Source: RGIG3009 sp045590415
GTDB taxonomy: Bacteria; Bacillota; Clostridia; Oscillospirales; Acutalibacteraceae
Length of the DNA stretch: 14,615 bases
Assembly: GCA_045590415.1 (NCBI GenBank)
Contig: JAZNRA010000059.1
Location: 1 to 14,615 of the forward strand
Direction: 5' to 3'
Shown here: positions 13,791 to 14,615 of the stretch, piece by piece
Layout: each line of letters starts with the position of its first letter
Numbering within the stretch: position 1 is the stretch's first letter
Position numbers and translations under genes: made by a program
The notes under the pieces: model-generated
Told to the model about the DNA's origin: nothing
The model's input: only the letters and a program-made list of their open reading frames with translations
Databases searched by the model: none

Positions 13791-14615
13791 ATGAACAAAT
13801 TAGGTATTTTCATGAACTTCTGGGAGAAGAACTGGGATGCCGATCACAAAAAGTACATTGACAAAGCGGCAAAGATCGGCTTTGACATTCTCGAATTCCA
13901 GGCACAACCGCTCCTCGAAATGTCCGACGATCATATCCGCGAGCTCAGAAAACGCGCGGACGATGCAGGCATCGAGCTGACCTACAGTCTCGGTCTGGAT
14001 CGCGCCTACGACGTATCTTCGTTGGATGAGACCATGCGTTTGGGCGGCGTGAAATATCTGCAGAACATCATCCGCAAGATGCACGTAGGCGGCGGCACGC
14101 TGCTGTCGGGTGTCAGCTATGCGGGTTGGGGTTGCCCTAATGTTGTCATGGACGACAAGCGCCCCTATTTGGAGCAGTCGGTCAAGAGCATGAAAGAGAT
14201 CATCAAAGTCGCAGAGGAATGCGGTGTGACGTATTGCGTCGAAGCGGTTAACCGTTTCGAGACCTGCATCATTAACACCGCCGCTGAAGCGCTTGATTAC
14301 GTTGCTCGCATCGACAGCCCGAATATCGGCGTGCTGTTGGATACCTATCACATGAACATCGAAGAAAACAACATCGGTGATGCGATCCGTCTGGTGGGCG
14401 ATAAGCTCACGAGCTTCCACACCGGCGAAAACAACCGTACCGCTCCCGGCCGCGGCCATTTGGATTGGGACGAGATCTTCGGTGCTCTGGCAGACATCAA
14501 CTATAAAGGACGCATTGTGTCCGAGCCGTTCGTTATGCAGGGCGGCGAAGTCGGTCGCGACATTCACGTGTTCCGCGATCTGGTTGAGAACCCCTGCGAA
14601 GCCACCATCGATGCT
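13791..14615 (+). CDS. Ketose 3-epimerase, D-psicose/D-tagatose 3-epimerase type (3' end missing)
   Basis: The first 275 codons are open to the window end; relatives have about 290, so only a short tail is missing. It is a xylose-isomerase-like TIM barrel (PF01261 type). The four metal ligands of this family are all in place: E151 (CVEAVNRFE), D184 (LLDTYHMN), H210 (SFHTGE) and E245 (VSEPF). Substrate-contact residues also match, including F7, W15, E157, H187 and R216. All sit one position before the numbering I recall for the Pseudomonas cichorii enzyme. The reaction is inversion at C3 of a free ketose (fructose/psicose, tagatose/sorbose) or of a related polyol-derived keto sugar. AGGGGG (13776-13781) lies nine bases before the ATG. 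It follows the SGNH gene by 34 bases with no terminator, so it is in the same operon. It would be cytoplasmic and suits a locus rich in sugar dehydrogenases. The exact sugar is not determined by sequence. Confidence 0.88.
   Translation, partial: MNKLGIFMNFWEKNWDADHKKYIDKAAKIGFDILEFQAQPLLEMSDDHIRELRKRADDAGIELTYSLGLDRAYDVSSLDETMRLGGVKYLQNIIRKMHVGGGTLLSGVSYAGWGCPNVVMDDKRPYLEQSVKSMKEIIKVAEECGVTYCVEAVNRFETCIINTAAEALDYVARIDSPNIGVLLDTYHMNIEENNIGDAIRLVGDKLTSFHTGENNRTAPGRGHLDWDEIFGALADINYKGRIVSEPFVMQGGEVGRDIHVFRDLVENPCEATIDA

Noticed and set aside
13800..14567. Long open frame on the minus strand (255 codons)
   Set aside because: It is antisense to the ketose 3-epimerase, whose four metal ligands and ribosome site are all on the + strand.

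Overview
The window is a stretch of chromosome from a Gram-positive, gut-type Clostridia bacterium, most likely Oscillospiraceae/Ruminococcaceae. The evidence is roughly balanced G+C, strong AGGAGG-type ribosome sites, a lipoprotein signal, a sortase-like C-terminal anchor, secreted GLUG-repeat proteins, and intergenic palindromic repeats like those I remember from Faecalibacterium-type genomes. The genus assignment is inference. All eight real genes lie on the + strand. I see no tRNA, rRNA, CRISPR array, transposase or phage gene.

Layout. (1) 3-2306: 3' part of a surface GLUG-repeat protein with a cadherin-like domain and a wall-anchor-like C terminus, then a terminator. (2) 2507-3715: FAD-dependent oxidoreductase, then a terminator. 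(3) 3807-7041: a promoter driving three dehydrogenase genes, one Gfo/Idh/MocA enzyme and two tandem, 82% identical, apparently zinc-free MDR enzymes, closed by a hairpin. (4) 7225-8841: SGNH/GDSL esterase lipoprotein, then a hairpin. (5) 8842-9198: a 357-base control region with a palindromic repeat, a 21-base-period direct repeat, a good promoter and a structured leader. (6) 9199-14615: an operon of a large secreted GLUG protein, a second SGNH hydrolase with no signal peptide that overlaps it in another frame, and a ketose 3-epimerase of the psicose/tagatose type that runs off the window.

How it may work together (inference). The GLUG proteins and the SGNH lipoprotein would act at the cell surface, binding and de-esterifying an acylated glycan or glycoside. 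The Gfo/Idh/MocA enzyme, the two MDR enzymes, the FAD enzyme and the 3-epimerase would interconvert sugar alcohols and keto sugars inside the cell. No transporter, glycoside hydrolase or regulator gene is in view, so the substrate is unknown.

The most unusual points are: the GLUG/SGNH junction, where removing one A from a five-A run would fuse the two genes into one of about 1,518 residues; a perfect 14-base-pair palindrome lying on the active-site serine codon of that second SGNH gene; the uneven divergence of the tandem MDR pair; and the repeat-rich control region before the large GLUG gene.
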